NCBI RefSeq assembly: GCF_039543245.1
Contig: NZ_BAABJJ010000011.1
Coordinates: 124,001-188,000, forward strand
DNA: 64,000 bases
Source of the DNA: Algibacter_G agarivorans
GTDB lineage: Bacteria; Bacteroidota; Bacteroidia; Flavobacteriales; Flavobacteriaceae
Direction of reading: 5' to 3'
The translations under genes were made by a program, and so were the position numbers. This document shows, one piece after another, positions 26,150 through 34,762 of this stretch; the first letter of the stretch is position 1; every line of letters begins with the position of its first letter. Under the pieces are notes generated by a model. That model did not search any database. It saw nothing but the letters and a program-made list of their open reading frames with translations, and was not told the DNA's origin.

Positions 26150-26488
26150 ATGAAGAAAATAGAAGCCATTATAAGAAAGTCGAAGTATAGTGCAGTTAAA
26201 GAAGCCTTTCATGACGTAGGGGTTAATTTTTTTTCCTATTGGGATGTTACCGGGATTGGAAACGAAAAGGAAGGGCATGTGTATAGGGGTGTTTCATATA
26301 GCACCAGTGATATCCAACGTAGATATCTCTCAATTGTTGTAAGCGATAGTTTTGAAGATGCTACAATTAAGGCTATTATTAGTTCTGCTGGAACGGGGAA
26401 TGTAGGCGATGGCAAAATTTTTGTTTCAGATATAGAAGAATGCTATAGAATTAGAACAGGCGAAAAAGGTGCAGATACTTTGAATTAA
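26150..26488 (+). CDS. glnB: PII nitrogen regulator, second copy
   Basis: 112 residues, a close paralogue of the PII gene before amtB. It keeps the same T-loop GNEKEGHVYRGVSYSTSD, B-loop TGNVGDGKIFV and C-terminus RIRTGEKG. Differences cluster in two helices (KEAFHDVG against RDALHNVG; SDSFEDATIKAIISSAG against NDDFEEITVKTLLEAAS). With its own terminator upstream and its own promoter, it is probably expressed at a different time from the amtB-linked copy. The glnB symbol is only a convenience; assignment of roles between the two copies is not possible from sequence. Confidence 0.93.
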   Translation: MKKIEAIIRKSKYSAVKEAFHDVGVNFFSYWDVTGIGNEKEGHVYRGVSYSTSDIQRRYLSIVVSDSFEDATIKAIISSAGTGNVGDGKIFVSDIEECYRIRTGEKGADTLN

Positions 26489-26520
26489 TGATTTCCTCCA
26501 TATCAGTTCTATAAAAAAAA

Positions 26521-26556
26521 ACGCTTATCCTGGATATAGGATAAGCGTTTTTTTGG
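26521..26556. terminator. Bidirectional terminator between PII gene and ppc
   Basis: ACGCTTATCC (26521-26530) pairs with GGATAAGCGT (26539-26548), with eight A on the left and seven T on the right, so it can serve both converging genes. Confidence 0.9.
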
Positions 26557-26577
26557 GTTTAAACGTAATGGTTCTAA

Positions 26578-29169
26578 TTAAGCAGAATTTCTACTAGCAT
26601 TAATATTACCAAATAAAGAACGTGTTACAATCTTTTCAAATATTTTCTTTTCTTCGTCATCAATAGCAACACCGGCTTTTTCTAATTCTTGAATCTTTTT
26701 AAGTGCATACTGTTGTATGGTTAGTAAGGGCAGGACTATAGATTCTCTAACTTCAATAGAGGCTTTTCCAGAAGGTTCATTTTCCATTAATTCTTCGTAG
26801 CCTGTTAGTTTAAGCAGTAACCTTTTAGTGGTAAGATATTCTGTGTAAATAATAGTCCAGAAATCTCCAAATTCCTCATCTTTAGACATGTACTTTGTTA
26901 AATCGAAAAACGATTTGGTTAAAGACATCATGCTGTTTTCTAATAGGGTTTTAAAGAATTTAGAGTTTTTATAAAGTTGTTCAACTTTGTGAAATTCACC
27001 TCTGTCTTCATATTGCTTTAAAGCAGTGCCTACGCCGTAAAATCCAGGAACATTTTGTTTTAATTGACTCCATGATCCAACAAAAGGTATCGCTCTTAAA
27101 TCTGAAAACACTAAGCCTTCAGAATTACCTCGTTTTGAAGGTCTACTGCCTATATTAGTTTTAGCATAGTATTTTAAAGTACTCATGCGCTCTAAATACG
27201 GAATAAACATAGGGTGGCTTTTAAAGTCCTTGTATGTTTGGTAGCTTGTTTCAGCTAAATCATTCATAACAACTCTGTCCTCATCAACCAATTGGTTTTT
27301 TTCTTTACCAATTCTGTTAGAAATACCTGAACTTATTAATTGTTCTAAGTTGTATTGAGACGATTCTAAAGTTCCAAAATTAGAGCTAATAGTTTGTCCT
27401 TGTATTGTCAATTGTACTTCTTTGTCTTCAATTGTTGGTCCTAAAGAAGAGTAAAATTGATGTGTTTTTCCGCCACCACGAGCTGGAGGGCCACCACGAC
27501 CATCAAAGAATATAGCGGTAATATCGTATTTTCTAGACATTTCTGTAAGCAATTCTTTGGCTTTGTAAATACCCCAGTTTGCCATTAAATAACCACCATC
27601 TTTAGTGCCATCAGAAAAACCAAGCATAATAGTTTGCTTGTTGCCTCTGGCTTTTAAGTGCGCCATGTATTCTGGGTTGGTATATAACTGTTCCATAACA
27701 CCAGGTGCATTTTCTAAATCAGGAATAGTTTCAAATAAAGGAACAACATCAACCGTTAATTCTTCCTTAAACGCTACTATTTTTAGCATAGCAAAAAGTT
27801 GCATAACGTTCAACGCTGTTTGGTTGTTGCTTATAATGTATCTATTGGCTCCTAATTCACCATTGCTTTCTTGGATATCTTTAATAACAGAAATAGTTTT
27901 TAAAGTGTTATAAACCATTTCATCTTCAAATACATCTAAATCTGTAATATTATCATTGGCTTTTGATAAGATTTTAATTTGCTCGCTTTCAGATAGATCA
28001 TTGTAATTATCTGGGAAAGATGAATTGCCTGTTGCAATTAAATGATCTATTACGGTTGAAAAAACAGCGTGGTGTATTCTGCTATCTTGTCTAATATCTA
28101 GGGTTGCAAAATTATAGCCAAAGAGGTGCACTCTATTAATTAGGTCATTTATTTCATTCTCGTAAAGTGAATGGAAATCTTTAACAACCAGGCTTCGTAT
28201 GCTTAATAACTCTAAAATAAGTTCCTTAGCGGTAATTGCTTTTTTAGTTTTTAAATTGATGCTGTAATTATAGAGTATGGTTTCTAATTTTACGATGCGT
28301 TCTTCAACACCTCTAAAAGTAAGTTTTCTTCTTAAGTTTTTAAGGTCAGTATAATATTTTTTAAGTATGGCTTTTTTTAGTTTCTTAGCAACCTTTAAAG
28401 TTGTGTCTGGCTTAACAAAAGGGTTTCCATCTCTATCGCCACCTGGCCAAAATCCAATATTTATAATTTCATTATGCTTCCTGCCGTCAGAATAGATATT
28501 GGTTTGTATGTAGTTGTATATTTCTCCAAACGATTGGTAAAACACGTTTTCTAAGTACCAAATTAAGCTTTTTGCCTCGTCATAAGGAGTTGGTTTTTTG
28601 TGTTTAAAGAACGGTGTTTTTCCTAACTGCCCAAATAAATTATTAATTTCAGATAAGTTGTTGTCTTTAATAGCCTCGGTTAAATCTGTAATAATCCCTA
28701 AAACAGAACCTGGGTAAAATTGTGTTGGGTGCGCCGTTAAAACAATACGAACTTTAAACTCTTCTAGATAATTTTGTAATTCTTCTAAAGTATTATTAGC
28801 AATTGCAGCACCTTTAAGGTTTCTTAAAGTACCAATACCGTCCATATTGTTTACTACTGGGAATGCAGCATCTTCAATAGCATCAAATAACACCACTTGT
28901 CTTTCAATATATTGGATGAATCTGAAAAGTAAGTTTATTTGGCTTTGTTTATCCCGGCGTGCTTGATATTTTTTAAAAAATGCCTCAACTATGGTTGTTG
29001 GGTCGTCACCTTGTTCAAATCCTTTTTTACAAGTTTCATGAAATAAAGGGAGGAGTACTCCAGTTTTTGTTACGGAATCAAAAGGTAAGGTCATGAATAT
29101 ACTGTTGTATATCTGATATTTTGACAAAACATTTTGATTGAATCGTGCTATTTTTGGTGCTACAGACAT
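26578..29169 (-). CDS. ppc: Phosphoenolpyruvate carboxylase
   Basis: 863 residues. It fixes bicarbonate onto PEP to form oxaloacetate, replenishing the TCA cycle drained by glutamate synthesis, which makes its place beside the nitrogen genes sensible. Seen: the first active-site region VLTAHPTQFYPGSVLG, GFWPGGDRDGNPFVKPDTTL, and the glycine loop FFDGRGGPPARGGGKTHQF. In the E. coli enzyme the residue before GRGG is a histidine; Asp stands in its place here, as I believe is the rule in this Bacteroidota clade. The C-terminus RNSA fits the RNxG/A end that binds allosteric inhibitor. Confidence 0.93.
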   Translation of the reverse strand: MSVAPKIARFNQNVLSKYQIYNSIFMTLPFDSVTKTGVLLPLFHETCKKGFEQGDDPTTIVEAFFKKYQARRDKQSQINLLFRFIQYIERQVVLFDAIEDAAFPVVNNMDGIGTLRNLKGAAIANNTLEELQNYLEEFKVRIVLTAHPTQFYPGSVLGIITDLTEAIKDNNLSEINNLFGQLGKTPFFKHKKPTPYDEAKSLIWYLENVFYQSFGEIYNYIQTNIYSDGRKHNEIINIGFWPGGDRDGNPFVKPDTTLKVAKKLKKAILKKYYTDLKNLRRKLTFRGVEERIVKLETILYNYSINLKTKKAITAKELILELLSIRSLVVKDFHSLYENEINDLINRVHLFGYNFATLDIRQDSRIHHAVFSTVIDHLIATGNSSFPDNYNDLSESEQIKILSKANDNITDLDVFEDEMVYNTLKTISVIKDIQESNGELGANRYIISNNQTALNVMQLFAMLKIVAFKEELTVDVVPLFETIPDLENAPGVMEQLYTNPEYMAHLKARGNKQTIMLGFSDGTKDGGYLMANWGIYKAKELLTEMSRKYDITAIFFDGRGGPPARGGGKTHQFYSSLGPTIEDKEVQLTIQGQTISSNFGTLESSQYNLEQLISSGISNRIGKEKNQLVDEDRVVMNDLAETSYQTYKDFKSHPMFIPYLERMSTLKYYAKTNIGSRPSKRGNSEGLVFSDLRAIPFVGSWSQLKQNVPGFYGVGTALKQYEDRGEFHKVEQLYKNSKFFKTLLENSMMSLTKSFFDLTKYMSKDEEFGDFWTIIYTEYLTTKRLLLKLTGYEELMENEPSGKASIEVRESIVLPLLTIQQYALKKIQELEKAGVAIDDEEKKIFEKIVTRSLFGNINASRNSA

Positions 29170-29380
29170 GGTATCGTTCTATTGAAAATTAACGATAAAA
29201 ATAGTGAAGCTTAAATTAAAGAGCGAAGTCATCTCGAAGTTTTATCAATTTTTGTTGTTTGATGAATTCTTATTAAGAATAATTAAAAAAAACAGCATCT
29301 ATCCCCGTATCTTTCTAATTAAATCATTGCTATAAAAAGGAATATTTTTATTTTTCAATAAAAAAGCCATAACTCAGAGC

Positions 29381-29424
29381 ATGACAAATGTCATATTCTA
29401 TACTTGTCAGTCATTCTATCTTTG
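29381..29424 (+). promoter_or_regulatory. Putative activator-type promoter: inverted repeat centred near -43 plus -7 element
   Basis: TATCTTTG at 29417-29424 is a perfect TAnnTTTG element. No TTG is found 19 nt before it; instead ATGACA-AA-TGTCAT (29381-29394) lies with its centre about 43 bp before the expected transcript start. That spacing is where a CRP/FNR-type activator binds at class II promoters. The factor is unknown and the reading is inference. Confidence 0.45.
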
Positions 29425-29469
29425 CACGTTAATACCGTTCAAAAATTAAATGGTGTAAAAATAACAATT

Positions 29470-31278
29470 ATGAAAAAAGCACATTCGTTTCACATTCCAG
29501 TAATGGGTATTGGTTTTACAATCGATACGCCTTTAAAAGTGGCGCAGTATGGTATGGATTCTGTTATTTCTTTAGTTGATGATATTCTTCTAGAGAAACT
29601 AAGAAAAATGTATAGTGAAAAATTTGAAGTTCCTTATAATGAGATTACAGATAAGATAGATGATTTTAGAGCAAAAAGAATTACATCTTATTTGAATTTG
29701 ATAAGTGATTTGGCTCATGAAAAATTTGAATCATTAAAGCATATTACTTCCGAAAAAAGTGATGAGCTTCTTGCCTATATCAATATGCTTCCCAACAGTT
29801 CTAAATTAAAAACCGAATATTTAAAATTAACGGAAAAAGGTTTTAATGTTTCTGATGTTAAAAAGTGGGCTGTCAATAATTTAACTATGGGGAATATTGA
29901 TGTTAATATTATGACCAAAGTTGATAAAGACAATTATAAAAAGGATGAAAAACTACCTGTAGAATATAATGATGCACACGCTGCATTAAGAGGCTTTGCG
30001 AATAGTAAATTAAATTCTTCGGTAGTGCTTTCTGCAGGAATGAATCCTAGGTTGTACGCCTATATGTCTCAATTTGATGATTTTTTTCCAGATGAAAACG
30101 GCGTCTTTAAAAAGCGTATTATTTTAAAGGTAAGTGATTATAGGTCAGCACTAATTCAAGGTCGGTTTTTAGCAAAAAAAGGCTTGTGGGTTTCAGAATA
30201 TAGAATTGAGTCTGGGCTTAATTGTGGCGGACATGCATTTGCTACAGATGGTTATCTTTTAGGACCTGTTTTAGCAGAATTTAAAGAAAAACGTAACGCG
30301 TTAAAAGACGCAATTCAAGACGTGTTGAACCAAGAGCTTTTAAGACAAAACCGTAGTGTTCCAACAGATGGATTGTCTATTGAAATTACGGCTCAAGGAG
30401 GCGTGGGGACAGAAGAAGAACATGCTTTTTTATTAGACCATTATAATTTAGATTCTGTGGGTTGGGGAAGTCCTTTTTTATTAGTTCCAGAAGCCACAAC
30501 AGTGGATGACGTTACTCTTAATAAATTAACAAAAGCCACCGAAAAGGATTTGTATTTAAGTGATATTTCTCCACTAGGTGTGCCATTTAATAATCTGAGA
30601 GATAACACAAAAGATGCAGAAAAGGAAGCGAAGATTAATAAAGGCAGACCAGGCAGTTCTTGCCCAAAAAAGTTTGTAGCATTAAATAAAGAGTTTAAAG
30701 AAACGGGTATTTGTACGGCGTCTAGAGAATATCAATTTTTAAAAATCAAGGAATTGGAAAGTCAAGAGCTTTCGCCAGAGGTATACCAAAAGGAATTCAA
30801 TAATATTATTGTAAAATCGTGTACTTGCGTTGGTCTTGGCACTTCTGCTTTGTTAGCTTATGGATTAGATACTAAAACTGAAGGTAAGGGTGTTTCCATT
30901 TGCCCAGGGCCAAATATGGCTTATTATTCTAAAGTTATGAGTCTTGAAAATATTACCGATCATATTTACGGAAGAGCAAATATGGTGTCTAGGGCAGACC
31001 GGCCAAATCTATTTGTTAAAGAATTGCATATTTATATTGACTTCTTAAAAAACAAATTAGAAGATGCTAAAATTTCTATGAATAAGAAGGAAGAGAAGTA
31101 TTTGCAAACCTTTACTAATAATATGAAAATAGGTGTTTCCTATTATCAAGATTTGTTTAAAGGTGTTAAGGATACTTTTGAAGATATTAAAACAGCTGTT
31201 TTAAATGAATTGGAACGAAGTGAAGCGGTCTTGAATCAAATTCAAATAGATATTCAGAATTTAGCGGTTAAAGCCTAA
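29470..31278 (+). CDS. Large cysteine-rich protein of unknown function
   Basis: 602 residues, cytoplasmic. Not assigned to a named family. It begins AHSFHIPVMGIGFTIDTPLK, which with TAQGGVGTEEEHAF (308-321) and GLNCGGHAFATDGY (249-262) recalls FMN-binding TIM barrels of the nitronate-monooxygenase or glutamate-synthase type. All six cysteines sit in glycine-rich motifs: Cys252, Cys398 (GRPGSSCPKKF), Cys415 (GICTASREYQF), Cys451 and Cys453 (KSCTCVGLGTS) and Cys478 (SICPGPNMAYYS). The last five could hold an Fe-S cluster. The C-terminal 100 residues are helical. The start at 29470 (MKKAHS) is chosen because the -7 element at 29417 makes the upstream ATG at 29404 untranscribed. nadA-nadB follow 350 bp later. 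Confidence 0.8.
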   Translation: MKKAHSFHIPVMGIGFTIDTPLKVAQYGMDSVISLVDDILLEKLRKMYSEKFEVPYNEITDKIDDFRAKRITSYLNLISDLAHEKFESLKHITSEKSDELLAYINMLPNSSKLKTEYLKLTEKGFNVSDVKKWAVNNLTMGNIDVNIMTKVDKDNYKKDEKLPVEYNDAHAALRGFANSKLNSSVVLSAGMNPRLYAYMSQFDDFFPDENGVFKKRIILKVSDYRSALIQGRFLAKKGLWVSEYRIESGLNCGGHAFATDGYLLGPVLAEFKEKRNALKDAIQDVLNQELLRQNRSVPTDGLSIEITAQGGVGTEEEHAFLLDHYNLDSVGWGSPFLLVPEATTVDDVTLNKLTKATEKDLYLSDISPLGVPFNNLRDNTKDAEKEAKINKGRPGSSCPKKFVALNKEFKETGICTASREYQFLKIKELESQELSPEVYQKEFNNIIVKSCTCVGLGTSALLAYGLDTKTEGKGVSICPGPNMAYYSKVMSLENITDHIYGRANMVSRADRPNLFVKELHIYIDFLKNKLEDAKISMNKKEEKYLQTFTNNMKIGVSYYQDLFKGVKDTFEDIKTAVLNELERSEAVLNQIQIDIQNLAVKA

Positions 31279-31329
31279 ACGTTGATTTATGTATAATGGT
31301 TTTCTGAGTACATGACAGAAATCAAAATG

Positions 31330-31415
31330 TGTCACATTGAGTGCAATCGAAATGCTTTTGAAGTCGATATTTCCAAATGGCTTCGACTGCACTCAGGCTG
31401 ACACCCAACGTGCTA
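31330..31415. repeat. Dispersed inverted repeat (TGTCA...TGACA type)
   Basis: TGTCACATTGAGTGCAATCG near 31330 and its imperfect reverse complement CGACTGCACTCAGGCTGACA near 31410 flank about 40 bp. I know this GAGCGCAGTCGAA-type palindrome as a recurring intergenic repeat of Flavobacteriaceae. A related half occurs at 43741-43785. The rest of the 31279-31631 gap shows nothing else until the nadA promoter. Confidence 0.65.
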
Positions 31416-31561
31416 TCAGTTTTTGTCATGTCATAAAAACGGTTTTAGTAATTATTAAAGCGTTTAGTTAACAATAGTTTAATAATTTCATAAAAAGGTT
31501 AAAGGTCTTTAATTCATGGGTTTTTTTAAATGAATCTCATTTCATTAAAATTTTTAATTAA

Positions 31562-31597
31562 GATATTTGCATTAATAATTTGGTTATATTGAACCAA
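31562..31597 (+). promoter_or_regulatory. nadA promoter -7 element and adjacent inverted repeat
   Basis: GATATTTG (31562-31569) is a near-consensus -7 element. TTGGTT-N6-AACCAA (31580-31597) follows immediately, overlapping the expected transcript start, a position suited to a repressor. NAD-responsive control would be expected for nadA-nadB, but no specific regulator is identified. Confidence 0.4.
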
Positions 31598-31631
31598 AGT
31601 TTGTTTTTGTAATTATTCTGAAGATTTTAAA

Positions 31632-32558
31632 ATGGATTTAGTAAAAGAAATACAACGTCTTAAAAAAGAAAAGAACGCAGTTATTTTAGCACATTATTAT
31701 CAAGTGCCAGAAATACAAGATATCGCAGATTATGTAGGGGATAGTTTAGGCTTATCGCAAAAAGCAGCCGAAACAGATGCCGATATGATTGTATTTGCAG
31801 GGGTGCATTTTATGGCAGAAACGGCCAAAATTTTAAGTCCTGAAAAAACAGTTGTGTTGCCAGACTTAAATGCAGGGTGTTCGTTAGCAGATTCTTGTCC
31901 GCCAGAAGATTTTGAGAAATTCACTAAAGCACATCCTGATCATGTGGTGATTACTTATGTTAATTGTTCCGCAGAAATTAAGGCGTTAACTGATATTGTT
32001 TGTACATCATCAAATGCTTTAAAAATTGTAAATTCAATTCCAAAAGAGACCCCGATTATTTTTGCCCCAGATAGAAACCTTGGACAATACATTATCAATG
32101 AAACGGGAAGAGACATGTTGCTTTGGGATGGGAGCTGTATAGTTCACGAAGCGTTTTCTATGGATAAGTTGATAGAGCTGCATAAAAAATATCCAGATTA
32201 TAAAATTATAGCACACCCAGAGTCAGAAACCCATATTTTGGATACTGCAACGTATATTGGGTCTACTTCTGGAATGATAAATTATGTAAAAGAACATCAA
32301 GATCAAAAATTTATTGTAGCAACTGAAGCTGGTATTTTACACAAAATGCAGCAAGAAATGCCTAATACAGAATTGATTCCCGCACCAGCAAAAGAAGATA
32401 ATACTTGTGCTTGTAGCGAATGTCATTTCATGAAAATGAACACACTTCAAAAATTATATGACTGTTTACTTAATGAGTCCCCACAAATTGATGTGGAGGA
32501 AGCCATAAGAGAACGCGCTTTATTGCCTATTGAACGCATGTTGGAGTTATCAAAATAA
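31632..32558 (+). CDS. nadA: Quinolinate synthase
   Basis: 308 residues. It condenses iminoaspartate with dihydroxyacetone phosphate to quinolinate using a [4Fe-4S] cluster. Seen: ILAHYYQVPEIQDIADYVGD at the N-terminus, the first cluster Cys in VLPDLNAGCSLADSCP, VITYVNCSAEIKAL, FAPDRNLGQYI, and the C-terminal cysteine motif CACSECHFMKMNTL. The nadB start is 1 bp after the stop, so the two are one operon producing the quinolinate precursor of NAD. Confidence 0.97.
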   Translation: MDLVKEIQRLKKEKNAVILAHYYQVPEIQDIADYVGDSLGLSQKAAETDADMIVFAGVHFMAETAKILSPEKTVVLPDLNAGCSLADSCPPEDFEKFTKAHPDHVVITYVNCSAEIKALTDIVCTSSNALKIVNSIPKETPIIFAPDRNLGQYIINETGRDMLLWDGSCIVHEAFSMDKLIELHKKYPDYKIIAHPESETHILDTATYIGSTSGMINYVKEHQDQKFIVATEAGILHKMQQEMPNTELIPAPAKEDNTCACSECHFMKMNTLQKLYDCLLNESPQIDVEEAIRERALLPIERMLELSK

Positions 32559-32559
32559 T

Positions 32560-34137
32560 ATGGTGACTACAGATTATTTAGTAATAGGTTCTGGAATAGC
32601 GGGGTTAACATTTGCGGTTAAAATTGCAGAACAATTTCCAGATAGAAACGTAGTTATTGTTACCAAAGCAAGCGAAGACGAATCGAACACTAAATATGCA
32701 CAAGGCGGTGTTGCAGTAGTTTTAAACAAAGAAGAGGATTCCTTTAAAAAACATATAAAAGATACTTTAATAGCAGGAGACGGTCTTTGTAAAGAAGCTG
32801 TTGTAGAGATGGTGGTTAAAGAAGGTCCAGGCCGATTAAAAGAGTTGTTGCTTTGGGGTGCAAATTTTGATCTTAACGATACTGGTAAATTTGATTTAGG
32901 TAAAGAAGGTGGTCATTCAGAATACAGAATTGTACACCATAAGGATATAACAGGTTACGAAATTGAACGCGCCTTGTTAAGTAGGGCGCATCAATTATCA
33001 AATATTACTTTACTACCATATCACTTCGCAATCGATTTAATAACAAATCATCATTTAGAGCGTGAGAAACCTAAAAGCGATGCTTGTTATGGTGCTTATG
33101 TTTTAGATCAAAAAACAGGACAAATTTTCACTATTAAAGCGAATAGTACCTTGTTAGCTTCTGGAGGTATTGGCTGTGTTTATGGGCATACTACAAATCC
33201 GGTTATAGCCACAGGAGATGGTATTGCTATGGCCTATAGAGCCAAAGCACGTATTAAGGATATGGAGTTTGTGCAGTTTCATCCCTCTGCTTTATATGAA
33301 GCAAAAGGTGAATCCTCTTTTTTAATATCTGAAGCCGTTAGGGGTTTTGGTGCCTATCTTAGAAATAAAAAGGGTTACAGGTTTATGCCAGATTATGATG
33401 AGCGTGCCGAATTAGCATCACGAGATATTGTGTCTCAAAGTATTGATAGCGAATTAAAAAAATCAGGGGAGCCTCATGTGTATTTGGATTGTACGCATTT
33501 GGATATTGATGCCTTTAAAAATCACTTTCCAAATATTTATAAAAAATGTTTAGAGCATCATATTGATATAAAAATCGATTGGATTCCTGTAATTCCAGCT
33601 TCTCATTATTTGTGCGGTGGTATTAAAGTGAATAAAAAAGGTAAAACAACCATCGATAATTTGTTTGCCTGTGGCGAATGTTCTAGAACAGGGTTGCATG
33701 GCGCTAATAGGCTTGCTTCTAATTCCTTATTAGAAGCTTTGGTTTATGCACATAATATCTTTAAACACCATTCTAAAAACGATTATGAATCTTTAAATAT
33801 TAACATTCCAGATTGGAATGATGAAGGGACAGTTATTCCAGAAGAGCATATTTTAATACAGCATAACCTTAAGCAATTACAAGCCTTAATGCGGAATTAT
33901 GTGGGCATAGTAAGAAGTAATAAGCGTCTAGAAAGGGCCATAAAGCATTTGGATTTGATATATAATGAAGTAGAAGATCTTTATAAAGAATCTAAAATAA
34001 CCACATCACTTTGTGAACTGAGAAACATGGTTAATGTAGCGCATTTAATTATTCAGCAATCTTTAGATAGGACTGAAAACAAAGGCGGTTATTTTAACAT
34101 TGATAATATGAAAAAAATAGAAGAGACTCTATTGTAG
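32560..34137 (+). CDS. nadB: L-aspartate oxidase
   Basis: 525 residues, an FAD flavoprotein that oxidises L-aspartate to iminoaspartate for NadA. Seen: the dinucleotide fold YLVIGSGIAGLTFAVKI, TKYAQGGVAVVLN, GGHSEYRIVHHKDITGYEIE, the active-site region RAKARIKDMEFVQFHPSAL, LDCTHLD and the FAD-binding CGECSRTGLHGANRLASNS. The frame is open to 32530 inside nadA, but the ATG at 32560 directly after the nadA stop gives the canonical start MVTTDYLVIG. The protein keeps the C-terminal helical domain of the succinate dehydrogenase flavoprotein superfamily. Confidence 0.97.
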   Translation: MVTTDYLVIGSGIAGLTFAVKIAEQFPDRNVVIVTKASEDESNTKYAQGGVAVVLNKEEDSFKKHIKDTLIAGDGLCKEAVVEMVVKEGPGRLKELLLWGANFDLNDTGKFDLGKEGGHSEYRIVHHKDITGYEIERALLSRAHQLSNITLLPYHFAIDLITNHHLEREKPKSDACYGAYVLDQKTGQIFTIKANSTLLASGGIGCVYGHTTNPVIATGDGIAMAYRAKARIKDMEFVQFHPSALYEAKGESSFLISEAVRGFGAYLRNKKGYRFMPDYDERAELASRDIVSQSIDSELKKSGEPHVYLDCTHLDIDAFKNHFPNIYKKCLEHHIDIKIDWIPVIPASHYLCGGIKVNKKGKTTIDNLFACGECSRTGLHGANRLASNSLLEALVYAHNIFKHHSKNDYESLNINIPDWNDEGTVIPEEHILIQHNLKQLQALMRNYVGIVRSNKRLERAIKHLDLIYNEVEDLYKESKITTSLCELRNMVNVAHLIIQQSLDRTENKGGYFNIDNMKKIEETLL

Positions 34138-34150
34138 AGAATCTCTTCTA
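34118..34150 (+). terminator. Hairpin overlapping the nadB stop codon
   Basis: TAGAAGAGA (34118-34126) pairs with TCTCTTCTA (34142-34150), extended by CTCT/AGAG across a small bulge. The nadB stop lies in the loop region. There is no strong T-tract, so it may be an RNA 3' end or a weak terminator. Confidence 0.45.
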
Positions 34151-34178
34151 AGTCTTTCTTTGGGCAAAAAAAGGTTAT

Positions 34179-34511
34179 CTATTTACCAAGCATCAACAAT
34201 TCACTACAAACCACTTCTGTAATGTATCGTTTGTTACCCTCTTTATCATCATAACTTCTAGAGGTTAGTTTGCCTTCAATAGCAATCTCTTTTCCTTTGG
34301 TTACATATTTTTCAATAATTTGAGCCGTTTTTCCCCAGGCAACTACATTGTGCCATTGGGTGTCTGTAATCTTTTCACCTTTATTATTGGTGTAGCTTTC
34401 ATTTGTAGCAATATTAAATTTTGCTAAGGTTTTTCCTGATTCTAGATTGATGATTTCTGGATCGTTTCCTAAGTTACCAATCAACTGTACTTTGTTTCTA
34501 AGTGTGTTCAT
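34179..34511 (-). CDS. ssb: Single-stranded DNA-binding protein, short form
   Basis: 110 residues: one OB-fold with NKVQLIGNLGNDPEIINLES, ATNESYTNNKGEKITDTQWH and HNVVAWGKTAQIIEKYV, the standard SSB core. It stops at SELLMLGK and lacks the flexible linker and acidic DDDIPF-type tip through which SSB normally recruits partners. A second, full-length SSB elsewhere is therefore likely, and this one may serve a specialised role; many Bacteroidota carry such short paralogues. Confidence 0.93.
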   Translation of the reverse strand: MNTLRNKVQLIGNLGNDPEIINLESGKTLAKFNIATNESYTNNKGEKITDTQWHNVVAWGKTAQIIEKYVTKGKEIAIEGKLTSRSYDDKEGNKRYITEVVCSELLMLGK

Positions 34512-34762
34512 AATTTTAAATTTTTATCGTTAAACAGTTAATGCATTGCCTTGAACTCGTTTCAAGGTCTTTTTAATTTTACTTAATTGTCGTTTTGTAA
34601 ATAAGTTACTGAAACAAGTCCAGTATAAATTCGACACTGCAAAGATGCATCAGCTTCCAAATTTTATTCGGTTATTACTTATTTAAAATCGTTTGTAAAT
34701 GTTTGTAGTCGTTTGTAAATGGATAATTTTTATGTATATTGGCATCATAATTATTTGAAAAC

